In this document: piece after piece, positions 15,417 to 29,917 of the stretch | Numbering within the stretch: position 1 is the first letter of the stretch | Layout: every line of letters begins with the position of its first letter | Assembly: GCA_963573385.1 (NCBI GenBank) | Contig: CAUYLG010059015.1 | Span: 1 to 64,000 of the forward strand | Reading direction: 5' to 3' | DNA: 64,000 nt | Source: Cacajao melanocephalus | Taxonomy: Eukaryota > Chordata > Mammalia > Primates > Pitheciidae | Program-made: the position numbers and the translations under genes | The notes under the pieces: generated by a model | The model's input: only the letters and a program-made list of their open reading frames with translations | The model's database searches: none | Told to the model about the DNA's origin: nothing

Positions 15417-15723
15417 ATTTTTGAGACAGGGTCTTGTTTGGCTCTTTTGCCCCAGCTAGAGTGAGTGCAGTGGTGCGATCACAACTCATTGCAGCCTCAA
15501 CCTTCCTAGGCTTAGGTGATCTTTCTGTCTCAGTCTCCTAAGTAGCTAAGACTACAGGCACATGCCACCACGCCAGGCTAAGTTTTTGTATTTTTTGTAG
15601 AGACGAGGTCTTGCTATGTCGCCCAGGCTGGTCTCAAACTCCTAGGCTCAAGCAATCTGCCCACCTCAACCTCCCAAACTCCCAAAGTTGCTAGGATTAC
15701 AGGTGTGAGCCACTGCGCCTGGC
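15417..15723 (-). mobile_element. Alu (J-type) with duplicated cccaaactcccaaag
   Basis: Diverged body from tttttgagacagggtcttg to gcgcctggccc, with a small internal duplication at 15671-15686. Confidence 0.9.
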
Positions 15724-17118
<1,395 letters not shown>

Positions 17119-17119
17119 A

Positions 17120-17297
17120 GTAGTCAGGATAATGGTTACCTTTGGAGAAGGGAGGAGCGGGTAATGACTGGGAAGGTGCATGAGGGGTGCCCTTGAGGTG
17201 TTGTTAAGGTTCTAATTCTTGATCTGAGTGTTGATCATATAGATATGTTTACTTTGTGAAAATTCATCAAGTTGTATAATTATAATTAGTACCCTTT
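17120..17297 (+). mobile_element. L1M 3'-end fragment
   Basis: ataatggttacctttggaga and gtttactttgtgaaaattcat are hallmarks of L1 3' UTRs. Confidence 0.65.
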
Positions 17298-17722
17298 TCT
17301 TGGCTGGGCTCACTCACACGTCTATATTCAGTCTGGCAGGCAGCTAGCCAAGGCTGGCATCAGCTGGAGCAACTCAGGAATCTCAGCTCCACAACATGTG
17401 TCTGTCATGTTCTCATCATGATGCTAGAGGAGCAAAAGGGCGCAGCTCCCAATGTTCAGATGAATTTCAAGCCTCTGCTACCATGAAATCTGCCAGCTTT
17501 CCATTGGCCAAACCAAGTTACACAGTGGAAGTCAGAATTAAGGGGCAGGACAGGTTACTCCACTCATGGTGGTGGGGAGCCACTGGCACAGTCACATGGT
17601 AAAGGGCATGATACAGGGAAGGTGATGAAGTGGGCCACGAACACAATCTACCACAGTGTGGGAGATAGAAAAGTGCAGCGTTGATGACAATACAGTGAAA
17701 CACATACAATAAGAAAAGCAAA
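17298..17722. other. Probable ancient repeat, family unresolved
   Basis: ggctcactcacacgtct, ctttccattggccaaaccaag and tcacatggtaaagggc resemble an old dispersed mammalian repeat. Confidence 0.4.
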
Positions 17723-17966
17723 GCTGGGCATGGTGGCTTACGCCCGTAATCCCAGAACTTCGGGAGGATGAACTAGGCAGATCACTTGAGGTCGAGTTCA
17801 AGACCAGTCTCGGCAACATGATGAACCTCCATCTCTACAAAAAAATACAAAACAATTAGCCTGGCTTGGTGGCATGTGCCTGTAGTCCCAGCTACTCAGG
17901 AGGCCAAAGTGGGAGGATCACTTGAGCCCAGGAGGTTGAGGCTGCAGTGAGCTGTGATCACAGAGC
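17723..17966 (+). mobile_element. Alu (J-type), 3'-truncated
   Basis: Starts gctgggcatggtggcttac and stops at gtgagctgtgatcacaga without the last ~45 bases or an A tail. Confidence 0.88.
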
Positions 17967-18398
17967 ACCTTAGGGGCACAGAACAGGGCATACTTCATAT
18001 TTTCTCTTGTATTAAAATTATTCATGAAAAAACTTATGCATGTAAATATCCCCTTCAGGACTCTGAGCTTCTTCTATATGCTTCATTTTCACATTTTCCA
18101 CAGTTCCTGACAATGCCTTGCACATAATAGGCACTTGAATATGTGTGAAATAAAACTTCACCCGTAACGGTAGTCATTTCTCCCTTGTCCATTTTTATTT
18201 CTGGCTCCAGGAGAAGAAAGAGACTTACAGATGTAGTAAGATGGATGTTTATATTTCACAATCATTTCAGTGGACTCACAGTCTTCATTCTTAGAATAGT
18301 TTCCAGTCAAGTGAAGGGGTTGGTGGAATCCTGGCACACTGATTGATGGGTGGAATCATTCAAATTTTGATGGGGTCCTTTTTTGGGGTCTTCTGTGT
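17967..18398. other. Mostly unassigned; MIR/L2 3' end at ~18,095-18,152
   Basis: ccttgcacataataggcacttgaata is a decayed MIR/L2 terminal sequence. The rest is unassigned. Confidence 0.5.
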
Positions 18399-18893
18399 CA
18401 GGGGTCCCCAACTCCAAGGGTGGCCTTTTAGGAACCGGGCTGCACAGCAGGAGGTGAGCGGCATGAGCGAGGCTTCATATGTATTTACAGCTGCTCCCCA
18501 TCGTTCATACTACTGCCTGAGCTCCGCCTCCAGTCAAATCAGTGGCAGCATTAGGTGCTCATAGGAGCGCAAACCCTACTGTGAACCGCACATGCGCGGG
18601 ATCTAGGTTGCACACTCTACTCCTTATGAGAATCCAATGCCTGATGATCTGTCACTGTCTCTCATCACCCCCAGACGGGACCGTCTAGTTGCAGGAAAAC
18701 AAGCTCGGGGCTCCCACTGATTCTACATTATGGTGAGTTATGTAATCATATATTACAATGTAATAATAGAAATAAAGTGCACAATAAATATAATGTGCTT
18801 GAATCATCCCAAAATCATCCCCTGACCCTGGTCTGTGGAAAAATGATCTTCCACAAAACTGGTCTCTGGTGCCGAAAAGGTTGGGGACTGCTG
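18399..18893. mobile_element. hAT-Charlie non-autonomous DNA transposon (MER1-type)
   Basis: Terminal inverted repeats caggggtccccaac and gttggggactgctg bound the element, which contains ggaaccgggctgcacagcag and atgcctgatgatctgtcac. Flanks ttctgtgt and ttatgtgt look like a near-perfect 8-bp hAT target duplication, offset by two bases on the right. No transposase frame. Confidence 0.8.
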
Positions 18894-18904
18894 CTTTATG
18901 TGTA

Positions 18905-19237
18905 TCTACTTTTCCTTTTTTATTATAGAAAAATATGCATAACTAAAAATGACCATTTTAACCATTTGAAGTGTACAGTTCATTGGTATTTAGCAAATTC
19001 ACATGTGTGTATCTATCACCATCATCTATCTCCAGAACTTTTCCCATCTTCTCAAACTGAAACTCTGCTCCATTGAACAAAAAATAACTCCCCATTCCCC
19101 CCTACCTCCAGTCTCGGACAATAGTCATTTTACTTTCTGTCTCTATGATTTTAACTATTCTAGGTATCTCACATTACTTGAATTATACAGTATTTGTTCT
19201 TTGTGAGTGGCTTATTTCACTTGGCATATTGAGTGAC
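18905..19237 (-). mobile_element. Old L1 fragment, antisense
   Basis: ttaaccatttgaagtgtacag, ctccagaacttttcccatct and cttatttcacttggcata are the familiar antisense strand of L1M 3' regions. Confidence 0.6.
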
Positions 19238-19535
19238 CTATTTTTTTTTTTCTTGTGAGACAGGGTCTTGCTCTGTTGCCCAGGCTATAGTGCAGTGGCA
19301 CAATCATGGCCCACTGCAGCCTTGATCTCCTAGGTTTAACTATTCCTCTCACTTCAGCTTCCTGAGTAGCTGGGACTACAGGCACATGCCACCATGCCTG
19401 GCTAATTTTTAATTTTTTTGTAAAGATGGAATCTTACATTGCCTGGGCTGGTCTCAAACTTCTGGGCTGAAGTGATCCTCCTGCCTCAGCCTTCCAAAGT
19501 ACAGGGATGACAGGCATGAGCCGTTCCACCCAGCC
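19238..19535 (-). mobile_element. Alu (J-type)
   Basis: T run, gagacagggtcttgctctgttg and a diverged body ending ttccacccagcc. Confidence 0.9.
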
Positions 19536-19621
19536 AAGCGTTTTTAATCTTTCTGGACCACCACTTAAAAGCATAGCAACTTGGTGACAAAACCAAACAT
19601 CCACGGACAATGTTTATAACA

Positions 19622-19928
19622 AAACTAGGTGCTATGGCCTGTAATCCCAGTACTTTGGGAGCCCAAAGGGGTGGTCACTCGAGGTCTGGAGTTTGAGACC
19701 AGCCTGGTGAATATGGTGAAACCCTGTCTCTACAAAAAATATAAAAATTAGTCAGGTGTGATGGCCAATGTCTGTAGTCTGAGCTACTTCGGAGGTTGAG
19801 GTGGGGAGAATCATTTGAACCTGGGAGGTGGAGGTTTCAGTGAGCCGAGGTTGTACCACTACACTCCAGCCTGCGCAACAGAGCAAGACTGTCTCAAAAA
19901 AAGAGAGAGAGAGAGAGAAAAAAAAAAG
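19622..19928 (+). mobile_element. Alu, 5' end eroded, (GA)n in tail
   Basis: Only part of the head (ggtgctatggcctgtaatc) remains. The tail is aaaaaaagagagagagagagagaaaa, directly followed by the next Alu. Confidence 0.88.
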
Positions 19929-20202
19929 GCTGGGCATGGTGGCTCACGCCTGTAATCCCAGTACTTTGGGAGGTCAAGGTGGCCACATCACGAGGTCAAG
20001 AGTTCAAGACCAGCCTGACCAACATGGTGAAACCCCATCTCTACTAAAAATACAAAATTTAGCTGGGCATGGTGGCGCATGCCTATAGTCCCAGCTACTT
20101 GGGAGGCTGAGGCAGGGGGTGGAGGTTGCAGCGAGCCGAGATTGCGCCACTGCACTCTAACATGGGTGACAAGAGCAAGACTCCACCTCAAAAAGAAAAA
20201 TC
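19929..20202 (+). mobile_element. Alu with short right-arm deletion
   Basis: Starts ggctgggcatggtggctcac immediately after the previous tail. ggcagggggtggaggttg lacks about 20 bases. Confidence 0.9.
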
Positions 20203-20230
20203 CAAAGAACAACAACAAAAAACAACCGTA

Positions 20231-20630
20231 GGTGCTATGGACTGAATTGCCCTCACCCACCACAAATTCATATATTAAAGGCTTAACTCACAGTGTAACT
20301 TCAAATGTGATTTGGAGATTGGGCTTTTAGGAGGTTATTAAGATTAAATTAGGTCATGATGGTGGGGCCATAATCTGATAGGATTAGTGGCTTTATAAGA
20401 GGAGGAAGATCACTCTGTCTTCAATTGCAGCCATCAAGGAAAGATTGTAGGAGGACAGAACAAGAAGCTGGCCAGGTGCAAGGCAGGAAACGAGCCCTCA
20501 CCAGAAATTGACTCGACTGAACTTTCATCTTGGACTCTACAGCCTCCAGAACAGGGAGAAAATAAATTTCTGTTGTTTAAGCCACACATTCTGTATTTTG
20601 TGGTATTAGCCTAAACAGACTAATATCAGG
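20231..20630 (+). mobile_element. MLT1-type MaLR LTR
   Basis: tgctatggactgaattg, tgatttggagattgggctttt, aataaatttctgttgtttaag and cagactaatatca appear in the family's order. Confidence 0.88.
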
Positions 20631-21073
20631 TGATGATATATCCCCATTAACTCCAAAATCCAAGTTGGTGAGGACAAACTATTGACAGCTGCAAGACTTG
20701 CGTGGCATCATCACCTGTGCAGAAAGAAGCAGAAGGAAGTAATGCTACATCTAGCAGATCTGATAATAGGAATTCCTCTAACGAGCCAGCAGGCATTCAT
20801 TAGAAAGCTTGACTAATTTGAGAACAACAGCTGAAACTGGGAGGTTTTTTGCCCATTCCAATAGTGACTAAGCGCAACTGGCCTGCTTTAAGATTTTTAA
20901 GGGACTGAAGCAGCTCAGCTTATATCAATCCTAAACCTGGCCTGCCAGAGTTTCCCTCCAGAACAGGGTCTCATACTGAGGAAAAATTGCTAGAAATGGA
21001 ACCAAAATTGATCAGGACAGACATAAATAGAGATGAAGGAAAGTGAAGATCCAGATAAAAATTAGGAAGGCTT

Positions 21074-21203
21074 GGCTGGGCGCAGTGGCTCACGCCTATA
21101 ATCTCAGCACTTTGGGAGGCCGAGGTGGGTGGATCACCTGAGGTCTGGAGTTCGAGACCAGCCTGGCCAAGACGGTGAAACCCCATTTCAATTAAAAAAA
21201 AAA
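21074..21203 (+). mobile_element. Alu left monomer only
   Basis: A 130-bp left arm with its own A run. The flanking duplication aaattaggaaggct shows it inserted as a monomer. Confidence 0.9.
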
Positions 21204-21545
21204 ATTAGGAAGGCTAATAGACCTGAAGAATCTCAGAAAGCAAGCTGCCATATTTTTTAACACTACATGAAAACAATAGAGGAGGCAGCTCTCTCAAGTT
21301 TGAAATGCTACCCTGAACCACATCTCTTTTTAAAAGCATAGGAAAAGTAATTTCACACGGAAATGAACAACAGAAAATAAAGCCAAATGTCATACAAAAT
21401 TATGGTAAGAAAATAAGAGAATAAGCAGCAGAATTATATTTCTATAAACAATAAAAGCATACCAATAAGATGTGAACAGAGAACAGATAAAAACTATCAT
21501 AATGTATTTTAAAATAAACTGAAATATATTAAGAAAATGATATAT

Positions 21546-21850
<305 letters not shown>

Positions 21851-22404
21851 CTAAATTAAAAAGAACACAGAAGGAATAAATACAACAGATGCCTTAAGTA
21901 GAATGTAGAAAGAAGAAACATTTAAAAAGTATTTTTAAAAATGAAGACAGAAAAAAGATTTGAGAAAAGTGGCAGATATTGAAGAGAGACAGCAAAGATA
22001 CAACATATGGCTAACATGAGTCCTCTTAAGAAGCAAACCAAAGCAAAAGAACGGAGCTATTCTAAACCTGTAATTCAAAAATAAATCTTTACTGAAATAA
22101 AAAAATATAAATTACATTTTCGAAAAGAATTATCACATAACTGAGATTATTGACCTAGAACAAACAGCACAAAGACATAGTCAGGTAAAATGACTGGAAC
22201 TTAAAGAAAAATATTTGGAAATTACTTGGGTAACCTAGTAAAAAGAGCAAGTAACTCGTAAGGGAAAAAAAATTAGATTTTTGTCATCAGATGAAAATGA
22301 AATATCTCAAGGAAAGAAAATGTGAGCCAACAATTTTATATTTAGCAAACTGATTTTCAAGCATAAAGGCCACAAATAAACTGCTATTAATATGCAAAAG
22401 CTTA

Positions 22405-22878
<474 letters not shown>

Positions 22879-23154
22879 TCAGATAATATATAGCACACCT
22901 GTTAAAATGGAGAGAAGGAATCGAGGGGTTAGAATGAGAAGGGCATATGTAAACTTTTTTTTAAACATCTCAATAATTATATTGGAGGTGACAGTATCAT
23001 TAGTATTGTTATTTTGAGACTGCTGGGTATGTGATGTGGGATAAATGAGTAGTTATGGAATATTTAAATACTATTGTCCCTTACGTTCTTGAGAACTAGT
23101 ATTCTCAGTGTGGAAGAAAGGAAATAAAGATGTAATATAGAAAAGATTAAATTA

Positions 23155-23523
<369 letters not shown>

Positions 23524-23529
23524 CTATTT

Positions 23530-23675
23530 GTTTTATTTATTTATTTATTTATTTTGTAAAATGATGGGGTTTCACCATGATGGCCAGGCTGATCTTGAAC
23601 TCCTGACCTCAGGTGATCCACCCACCTCGCCTCCCAAAGTGCTAGGATTACAGGCGTGAGCCACCGCGCCTGGCC
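23530..23675 (-). mobile_element. Alu left-arm half with (TTTA)n
   Basis: (ttta)n then gatggggtttcaccatgatg to cgcgcctggcc; the right arm is missing. Confidence 0.88.
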
Positions 23676-23991
23676 AATGTTCTCTATTTCTATCTCTATG
23701 GATATAGATCTTCCCCTAGCTCCGTCCACTAACGTGGTTTACAAGCAACAACCAATTCAGTATCAATAAGCATCCCTAGTGCCCAGATTGTGGTCTTGAT
23801 ATACAATTTCCCACCGAAAACCATATGAACTTCTTGAAGAAATGGCTAATTTTTATGCCTAGGGCAGGAAGTACAAGATTAGCTAGAAACTCTTGTCATG
23901 CCAGATAGCAGGGAAGCTATCAAAAATCTCCAGGGTTATGTCAAAAGGACTCAAGAATCAAGTTGAAGAGGAGGCTCCACTGTTATGGTCC

Positions 23992-24367
23992 TGAATTAGT
24001 CTGTTCTTGCACTGCTATAAAGCACTACCTGAGACCAGGTAATTTATAAAGAAAAGGGGTTTAATGGACTCACTGTTCTGCAGGCTATACAGGAAGCATG
24101 GCTGGGGAAGCCTCAGGAAACATACAATCATGGCAGAAGGCGAAGGGAAAGCAAGCACAGTGTCACATGGCAGGGCAGGAGAGAGAGCAAAGGGGGAAGT
24201 GCTACACATTTTTAAACAACTACATCTTGTGAGAACTCGCTATCATGAGAATAGCAAGGGGGAAGTCTGTCCTCATGATCCAATCACCTCCCAACAGGCC
24301 CCTCCTCCAACATTGAGGATTACAATTCAAAATGAGATTTGGGTGGGGACACAGCCAAACCATATCA
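23992..24367 (-). mobile_element. MST-type MaLR LTR
   Basis: tgaattagtctgttcttgcac to acacagccaaaccatatca is the complement of an MST LTR. Flanks ggtcc/ggtac resemble a 5-bp target duplication. Confidence 0.88.
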
Positions 24368-24504
24368 GGTACCATGAATTTCAACATGAGAAAATACAAG
24401 TATATAGTGGAAAATGAGAATCAAGTTTCTTACTGTTACAGAAGGGAGGTAAAATTATAGAGAAGAGGAAGACTAGAGGAGAATATGTGGTATTGGATTG
24501 GAAT

Positions 24505-24645
24505 CTGAGGTATTGGTGTGCACTCATATTTTATGTATACATATATATTGTAATATGTGTGCACATATATATGTTCACATATGCATTGATCTATATATGT
24601 AGATATACACATATATATGTACACATTTAAATATATTTAATAGAA
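24505..24645. repeat. AT/TATG/CATATA-rich simple sequence
   Basis: Alternating atatat, gtgcacatatat and tatatgtacac blocks; partly self-complementary. Confidence 0.8.
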
Positions 24646-24956
24646 ATATAGATGAATGGTGTGTGTATATCAATATTCATTTATTTGCTAGGTCTAGTCA
24701 CTGAGATAGACTGGAAATAATGACACCTCAGTAGCAATAAACACACCTAGCATCCAGACTTGGCTTCTAAATACCATTCTTCACTAAAAGGAACTAAGAC
24801 TCTTTGGAGAAATTGAGGAAGGAGACCCAGGCATCTAGGATCACCTCCCCCTTGACTTCCACACTGCATTTCATTAGAAGAAAAGGCTGGCCTACTGATG
24901 TCTCCTGAATCACCTCCCTGTAAATAGCAGGCATGGTATGGGGGAGTCTCTCCAGA

Positions 24957-25290
24957 AGACACTGTTTTTACTTAAACAAGATCAAACCCCACCCCACTCC
25001 TCCATCCAGAGACCAGAAACCTTTCACATGTAATTCCTAAAACTGTAAACCCAAGACCCTTTCATATGTGATTTCTAAGGCTATAAACCTAAGATCCTTT
25101 CACGTGGAGTATCTAGAGTGTGAGCCTATATAAAGGCAGAGCTTCTTTTTGTTAGCCGAGCTGGTTCATTTAAACAAATTGTCACCTGGCTTCCGGCCGT
25201 AATAATAATAATAATAATAATAATAAACTTCTTCCTTCCCAGTTGGGTGTTCAAGAGATCTGTTTCTCTTGGCCGCTCCTGCTACAAATG
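24957..25290 (+). mobile_element. LTR fragment, ERV1-like candidate
   Basis: A TATA box (gcctatataaaggcag), an AATAAA-type signal created by a (TAA)n run at 25,200-25,228, and a cttcttccttcccagttggg end give the look of a gammaretrovirus-type LTR. ctaagaccctttcatatg-like motifs recur three times upstream. The family is not identified. Confidence 0.45.
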
Positions 25291-26064
25291 ACTGATGATA
25301 TGACAGATTTTGTGAAAATCTCTGACATAACTTATGAAAACAGCAGAGAGAGATGATCAGCCTCCACCTAACTGGGATGGTTGATGAAAAAGGAATGAGA
25401 CTGTAGGTTACATGGTAGTACTGTATTTATTAATTTCTTGATTTTGCTGGGTTGTACTGTGGCTGTGGCATAGAATATATCCTTGTTTTCAGGAAATACT
25501 GAAATATTTAGGGGTAATGAGCGATCATGTCTGTAACTGGCTCTTAAATGGCTAGGGTGGAAAAACAAAACAATATGCATAGTGAGAGACTGAGAATGAA
25601 TAAGGTAAATGTAAACTATTAACAACTGGGGACTTTGGGTTAAGGGTATAAGGGCATTATTTTGTAACATTTTTGCAACTGTACGGTAAACTTGAAATTA
25701 CTTCAAAGTAAAAAGTCTCAAGAAAATTTGAGCATGGGAAATATTTGAGCTAAGTAAAATATGTAGATTACTAAGTAAATGTGCAGTGTAATCTAAATTT
25801 TGTTGAATACATATATTTAAAATTCAGTAAAATGCTACTTTTAGAAGCATAAAATAAAAGTTAACGATTGTCACCCACTGGTGATAGAATAGCCATGCCC
25901 CTCTTAAAGCAAAAAGGGTAGACAACTTATGCTACCAGAAATCAAGACCTACTCTAAAGTTATAGAAATCAAGACATGTGATACTGGCACAATGACAGAA
26001 AAATACACCCATGGCACAGAATAGAGTCAAAAATTGACCCAGACATACATAGATTTATGTATGA

Positions 26065-26416
<352 letters not shown>

Positions 26417-26549
26417 CAAAATTATGTTTTGTAAATACTGCTGGATCAATTGTACACCCATATGGAAGAGAAGAATCTTGATGTCTAACTCCTATCATAT
26501 ACAAAGATTAATATCAAATTAATCATAGACCTAAATGTGAAAGATGTAA

Positions 26550-26900
<351 letters not shown>

Positions 26901-26953
26901 CAAAGATTTCTTACACAGGACACAAAAACAACTAACCATCAAAACAAAATTTC

Positions 26954-27262
26954 AGGCTGGGCTTGGTGGCTCCCATCTGTAATCCCAGTACTTTGGGAGG
27001 CCAAGATGGGTGGATCACCTGAGGTCACGAGTTCGAGACCAACCTGGCCAATGTGGTGAAATCCTGTCTCTACTAAAAATACAAAAATTAGCTGGGTGTG
27101 GTGGTGGGTGCTTGTAATCTCAGCTACTTGGGAGGCAGAGAAAGGAATATTACTTGAACCCAGAGCGGGGAGAGGTTAAAGTGAGCTGAGACTGGCCACT
27201 GCACTCCAGCCTAGGAGACAGAGCAAGACTCTGTCTCAAAAAAAAAAAAAAAAAAAAAAAAA
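26954..27262 (+). mobile_element. Alu, long A tail
   Basis: ggctgggcttggtggctccc to a 22-A tail; inverted relative to the two upstream Alus. Confidence 0.92.
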
Positions 27263-27265
27263 TCA

Positions 27266-27385
27266 GTTGTTTTGTTTTGGGGGATCAAACCAACCATTTT
27301 ATTGAAGGGAATGGGGTGGCAAAGCAGCAGGGACTATGAGATCCAGCGTCCTCAGCTGGGAGCTCTCGGGATCTGCAGGTGCTGA
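27266..27385 (-). pseudogene. Possible processed-transcript 3' end fragment
   Basis: Read on the - strand it is G+C-rich exon-like sequence ending cccttcaataaaatggttgg, then a decayed A-rich run. That looks like an mRNA 3' end with its poly(A) signal. The source gene was not recognised. Confidence 0.4.
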
Positions 27386-27446
27386 AACCATAGTTTTTAA
27401 ATGAAATTATTTAATACCATTAAGGGTAAAAAAAAAAAAAAAAAAG

Positions 27447-27741
27447 GCTGGGTGTGGTGGCTCACGCCTGTAATCCCAGCACTTTGGGAGGCCGAGGTGG
27501 ACGGATCACGAGGTCAGGAGTTCAAGACCAGCCTGGCCAATATGGTGAAACTCCGTCTCTACTAAAAATACAAAAATTAGCCAAGGGTAGTGGTGCGTGC
27601 CTGTAGTCCCAGCTACTTGAGAGGCTGAGGCAGAAGAATCGCTTGAACCTGGGAGGCAGAGGTTTCAGTGAGCCAAGATTGCACCACTACACTCCAGCCT
27701 GGGGGACAGTGAGACTCCATCTCAAAAAAAAAAAAAAAAAG
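27447..27741 (+). mobile_element. Alu
   Basis: ggctgggtgtggtggctcacg to a 17-A tail, preceded by an independent 17-A run. Confidence 0.93.
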
Positions 27742-28540
27742 AAATCATGAAGTGGGGAAAATATTCACAATATATAATTTTGATAAATTACGGAGCTCAG
27801 GTGCAAGTAACTTAGTAGAAAGGAGAGGAAGGAGTCTAAAGAATTTAAGTTAGAAAGGATTACTGAAAGAGGGGGTATATCTAAAGATGGGTAGGATGGG
27901 TAAGAGGGACTTTGGGAACAGCCATGGGTTCCTAACACGCCCATAACATACAATGGTGGGGTTGATCCTGCAGATAAACTCCCTGAAGACGGTGAAAGCC
28001 ATTTCAAAAGACCCCCACATAACTTATGAGAACAGAGGGGTGATCCGCCTTTAACGTTAGGCCCTCTGAGACCCTGCGATCTGTTTCCTCTCCTCAGTAA
28101 CATTACCCTGCTCAATTGCTGCCTTAATCCCAGGCCATACATTGATTGGGATGTTGGAATTCAGCGTTTACATTCGTCCACACAGGATCAGCCTTCAGTT
28201 GCTATGATCAACTTTAGTATTTTCATACAATCACTTTTTTTCTTTCCTTAGTTCTTGAATTATTAATTCCTTGAGAAGAGTCCAATCAATAGTCTTTCTT
28301 CAGTACCTTCGGTAATCCTAATTTCTGTGCAACAAAAGTCCGCTCAATTTTACCCGTGCAGAACTTTCTCAGTTACCTAAAAATTTCTCTATGAGAGTTC
28401 AACGGAAATTCCCCTCCTCAAACTGGTTCTATGAATGACTGTGAGTTAAGCTTCACCACTGCATGTTGAGGGTGTACCAGGAACCCAAGTTAGTAGCTCT
28501 CCTCAAGGACCCAACTTTTGGAGGGGGTCATCGTCTAGTT
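27742..28540. other. Unique sequence upstream of the UBL7 CpG island
   Basis: No repeat recognised. It may contain exons of a divergent transcript, but no splice-site pairs stand out. Confidence 0.4.
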
Positions 28541-28880
28541 CCTGGTATGCCTCTACAGGTAGGTCCGCCGCGGGAAGTCAGCGCGAAGAGCACAGAAGAG
28601 GCTGCCTTCACCCGGGGGCAGCCGTTTTCATCGTGAGGACGGCAGGAAACCGCTGCGATGTGTCTTAAGGGGCCGCTTGGGAACTGGCCCTTCTGGAGGG
28701 AAGGGTCGGAGTGGGAGGGGATCCGGGGTCCGCCATACGGCCGAGGGTCCAGTAGCGCGTTCCAACCTGGCAGAACCGACATACTTCATATGCTCCTTAG
28801 GAGAGCGCGGGAATTACCAGGCCGAAGACTGACACGAAACAGGACCCTCTCCAACGAAAAGACCAGGAGGCCCTGACGCT
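27800..28880 (-). ncRNA. Possible divergent lncRNA (UBL7-DT region)
   Basis: Human UBL7 has an annotated divergent non-coding transcript sharing its CpG promoter. Here the CpG island extends leftwards over about 300-400 bases without belonging to UBL7. I could not fix exons or splice sites on the - strand, so both limits are placeholders. Confidence 0.25.
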
Positions 28881-28984
28881 GGACATTTCAAAGACCGCTG
28901 AAATCACGCCCTCCCCAGAACCGGAAGTTTTGCAACTAGCGCCCCCAGTAGACTGGCTGTTTATAAGGGGGCGGGGGACACAGC

Positions 28985-29093
28985 GGGAACTGCAACTCCC
29001 AGAATGCAGAGCGGAACTTCCGGTTTCCGGCGAGAGGGCCAGAGTGAGTGTTTACACCGGCGGCTGTGCGGCCGGGTTCCTTCCGCGGGACGG
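28985..29093 (+). other. UBL7: UBL7 non-coding exon 1 (5' UTR), limits approximate
   Basis: A GC-rich stretch just after the promoter motifs ends in a donor reading gacgg|gtgaggg, with GT at 29094. It fits the expected non-coding first exon joined to the acceptor at 30925. The transcription start is inferred from the ZNF143, ETS and GC-box cluster and may be anywhere from about 28,985 to 29,040. The donor choice is the best match seen, but it is not confirmed by a transcript. Confidence 0.55.
28989..29007 (+). promoter_or_regulatory. ZNF143/STAF (SBS) binding site
   Basis: The bases actgcaactcccagaatgc match the SBS consensus ACTACAATTCCCAGAATGC at all but two positions in the core. The site sits directly at the inferred start of UBL7, as such sites usually do in housekeeping promoters. 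Confidence 0.75.
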
Positions 29094-29189
29094 GTGAGGG
29101 CGCTGGGCCCCCGGGCTGCGCGGGCTCGATGTATGTCAGCTAATTAGCTGGCCCCACTGGAGCGGTGAGGTCGCCACCGGATAGTGTCC

Positions 29190-29330
29190 CTGCCCCATTA
29201 CTAGCTATCTGTGACCTTGGGCCAGTGACAGTCTTGGTTCCCTCATCTGTAAAATGTGGATAATGCCTGCCTCAGGGAACCATCATGAGGATTAAGTGAG
29301 ACATGGTATATAAAACGACCTCCTGGCATA
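29190..29330 (+). mobile_element. MIR SINE
   Basis: ctgtgaccttgggcc, ctcatctgtaaaatgtggat and gaggattaagtgagac are MIR core and 3' landmarks. Confidence 0.85.
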
Positions 29331-29917
29331 AACCTGAGGTGGAAGGTACTTTGAGGATGCTTTAAGGTCTGCTAGGCAGCTTCACAGCGTTTTCTTTCCT
29401 CTTCCTTACCAGAGGTCTCTTTGGAAGCAATGATGATGACTGTAACAAGAACTTACCTTGCTTTGCAAGGTTCTTCCGCCGTCAGTTTCTGATTTATTTT
29501 CTGGGGTCCATATATGCCAGGCTTGGGGACAAGGATGGTGAAAAACTTTAGTCTTTTGTTTTCAAGGGCCTCCAAGAATTGGAGTGGAGGAGGGGGCAAG
29601 CAGATATTTGTAGCCATTTTGTTTTGAGGGGATGTGGGAACAACAGAGGAAAGAGAGGGGACTGAAGTTGTTGAATTTGTGTTGGTTTCAGTAGGAGTTT
29701 GCTAAGAGGCCAAAAAGGGAAGAGAAATTACATGCACAGATGAGCAGAGGTGTAAAATAGGGGAGAGCTTTGTTATGAGTGTGTACTTACATGTTGTGAG
29801 GGTTCCGGCAAGGTAGGGCTTTGTTGGGGAAGAAGGCTGGCAGGTAAGCCAGGCGATGAAGTTTAAACTTAATTTGTATGGATGGTTTGGAGGCATTGGA
29901 AGAGTTATTTGGGGTGG

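Larger units (their letters stand above)
28540..29140. promoter_or_regulatory. UBL7: CpG-island promoter of UBL7, probably bidirectional
   Basis: CpG density rises sharply from about 28,560 against a CpG-poor, Alu-dense background. Motifs in order are an ETS site ccggaagt (28921-28928), a TATA-like ttataagg (28961-28968), a GC box (28967-28976), a near-consensus ZNF143/SBS site actgcaactcccagaatgc (28989-29007), and an inverted ETS site acttccgg (29016-29023). ZNF143 and ETS sites are known to be common in bidirectional CpG promoters. CpGs extend about 400 bases upstream of the inferred UBL7 start, which fits a divergent start. Confidence 0.8.

Noticed and set aside
28540..28562. A strong-looking donor ctctacag|gtaggt on the + strand upstream of UBL7
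   Set aside because: No upstream + strand exon or promoter is evident, so it may be chance. It could be revisited with transcript data.
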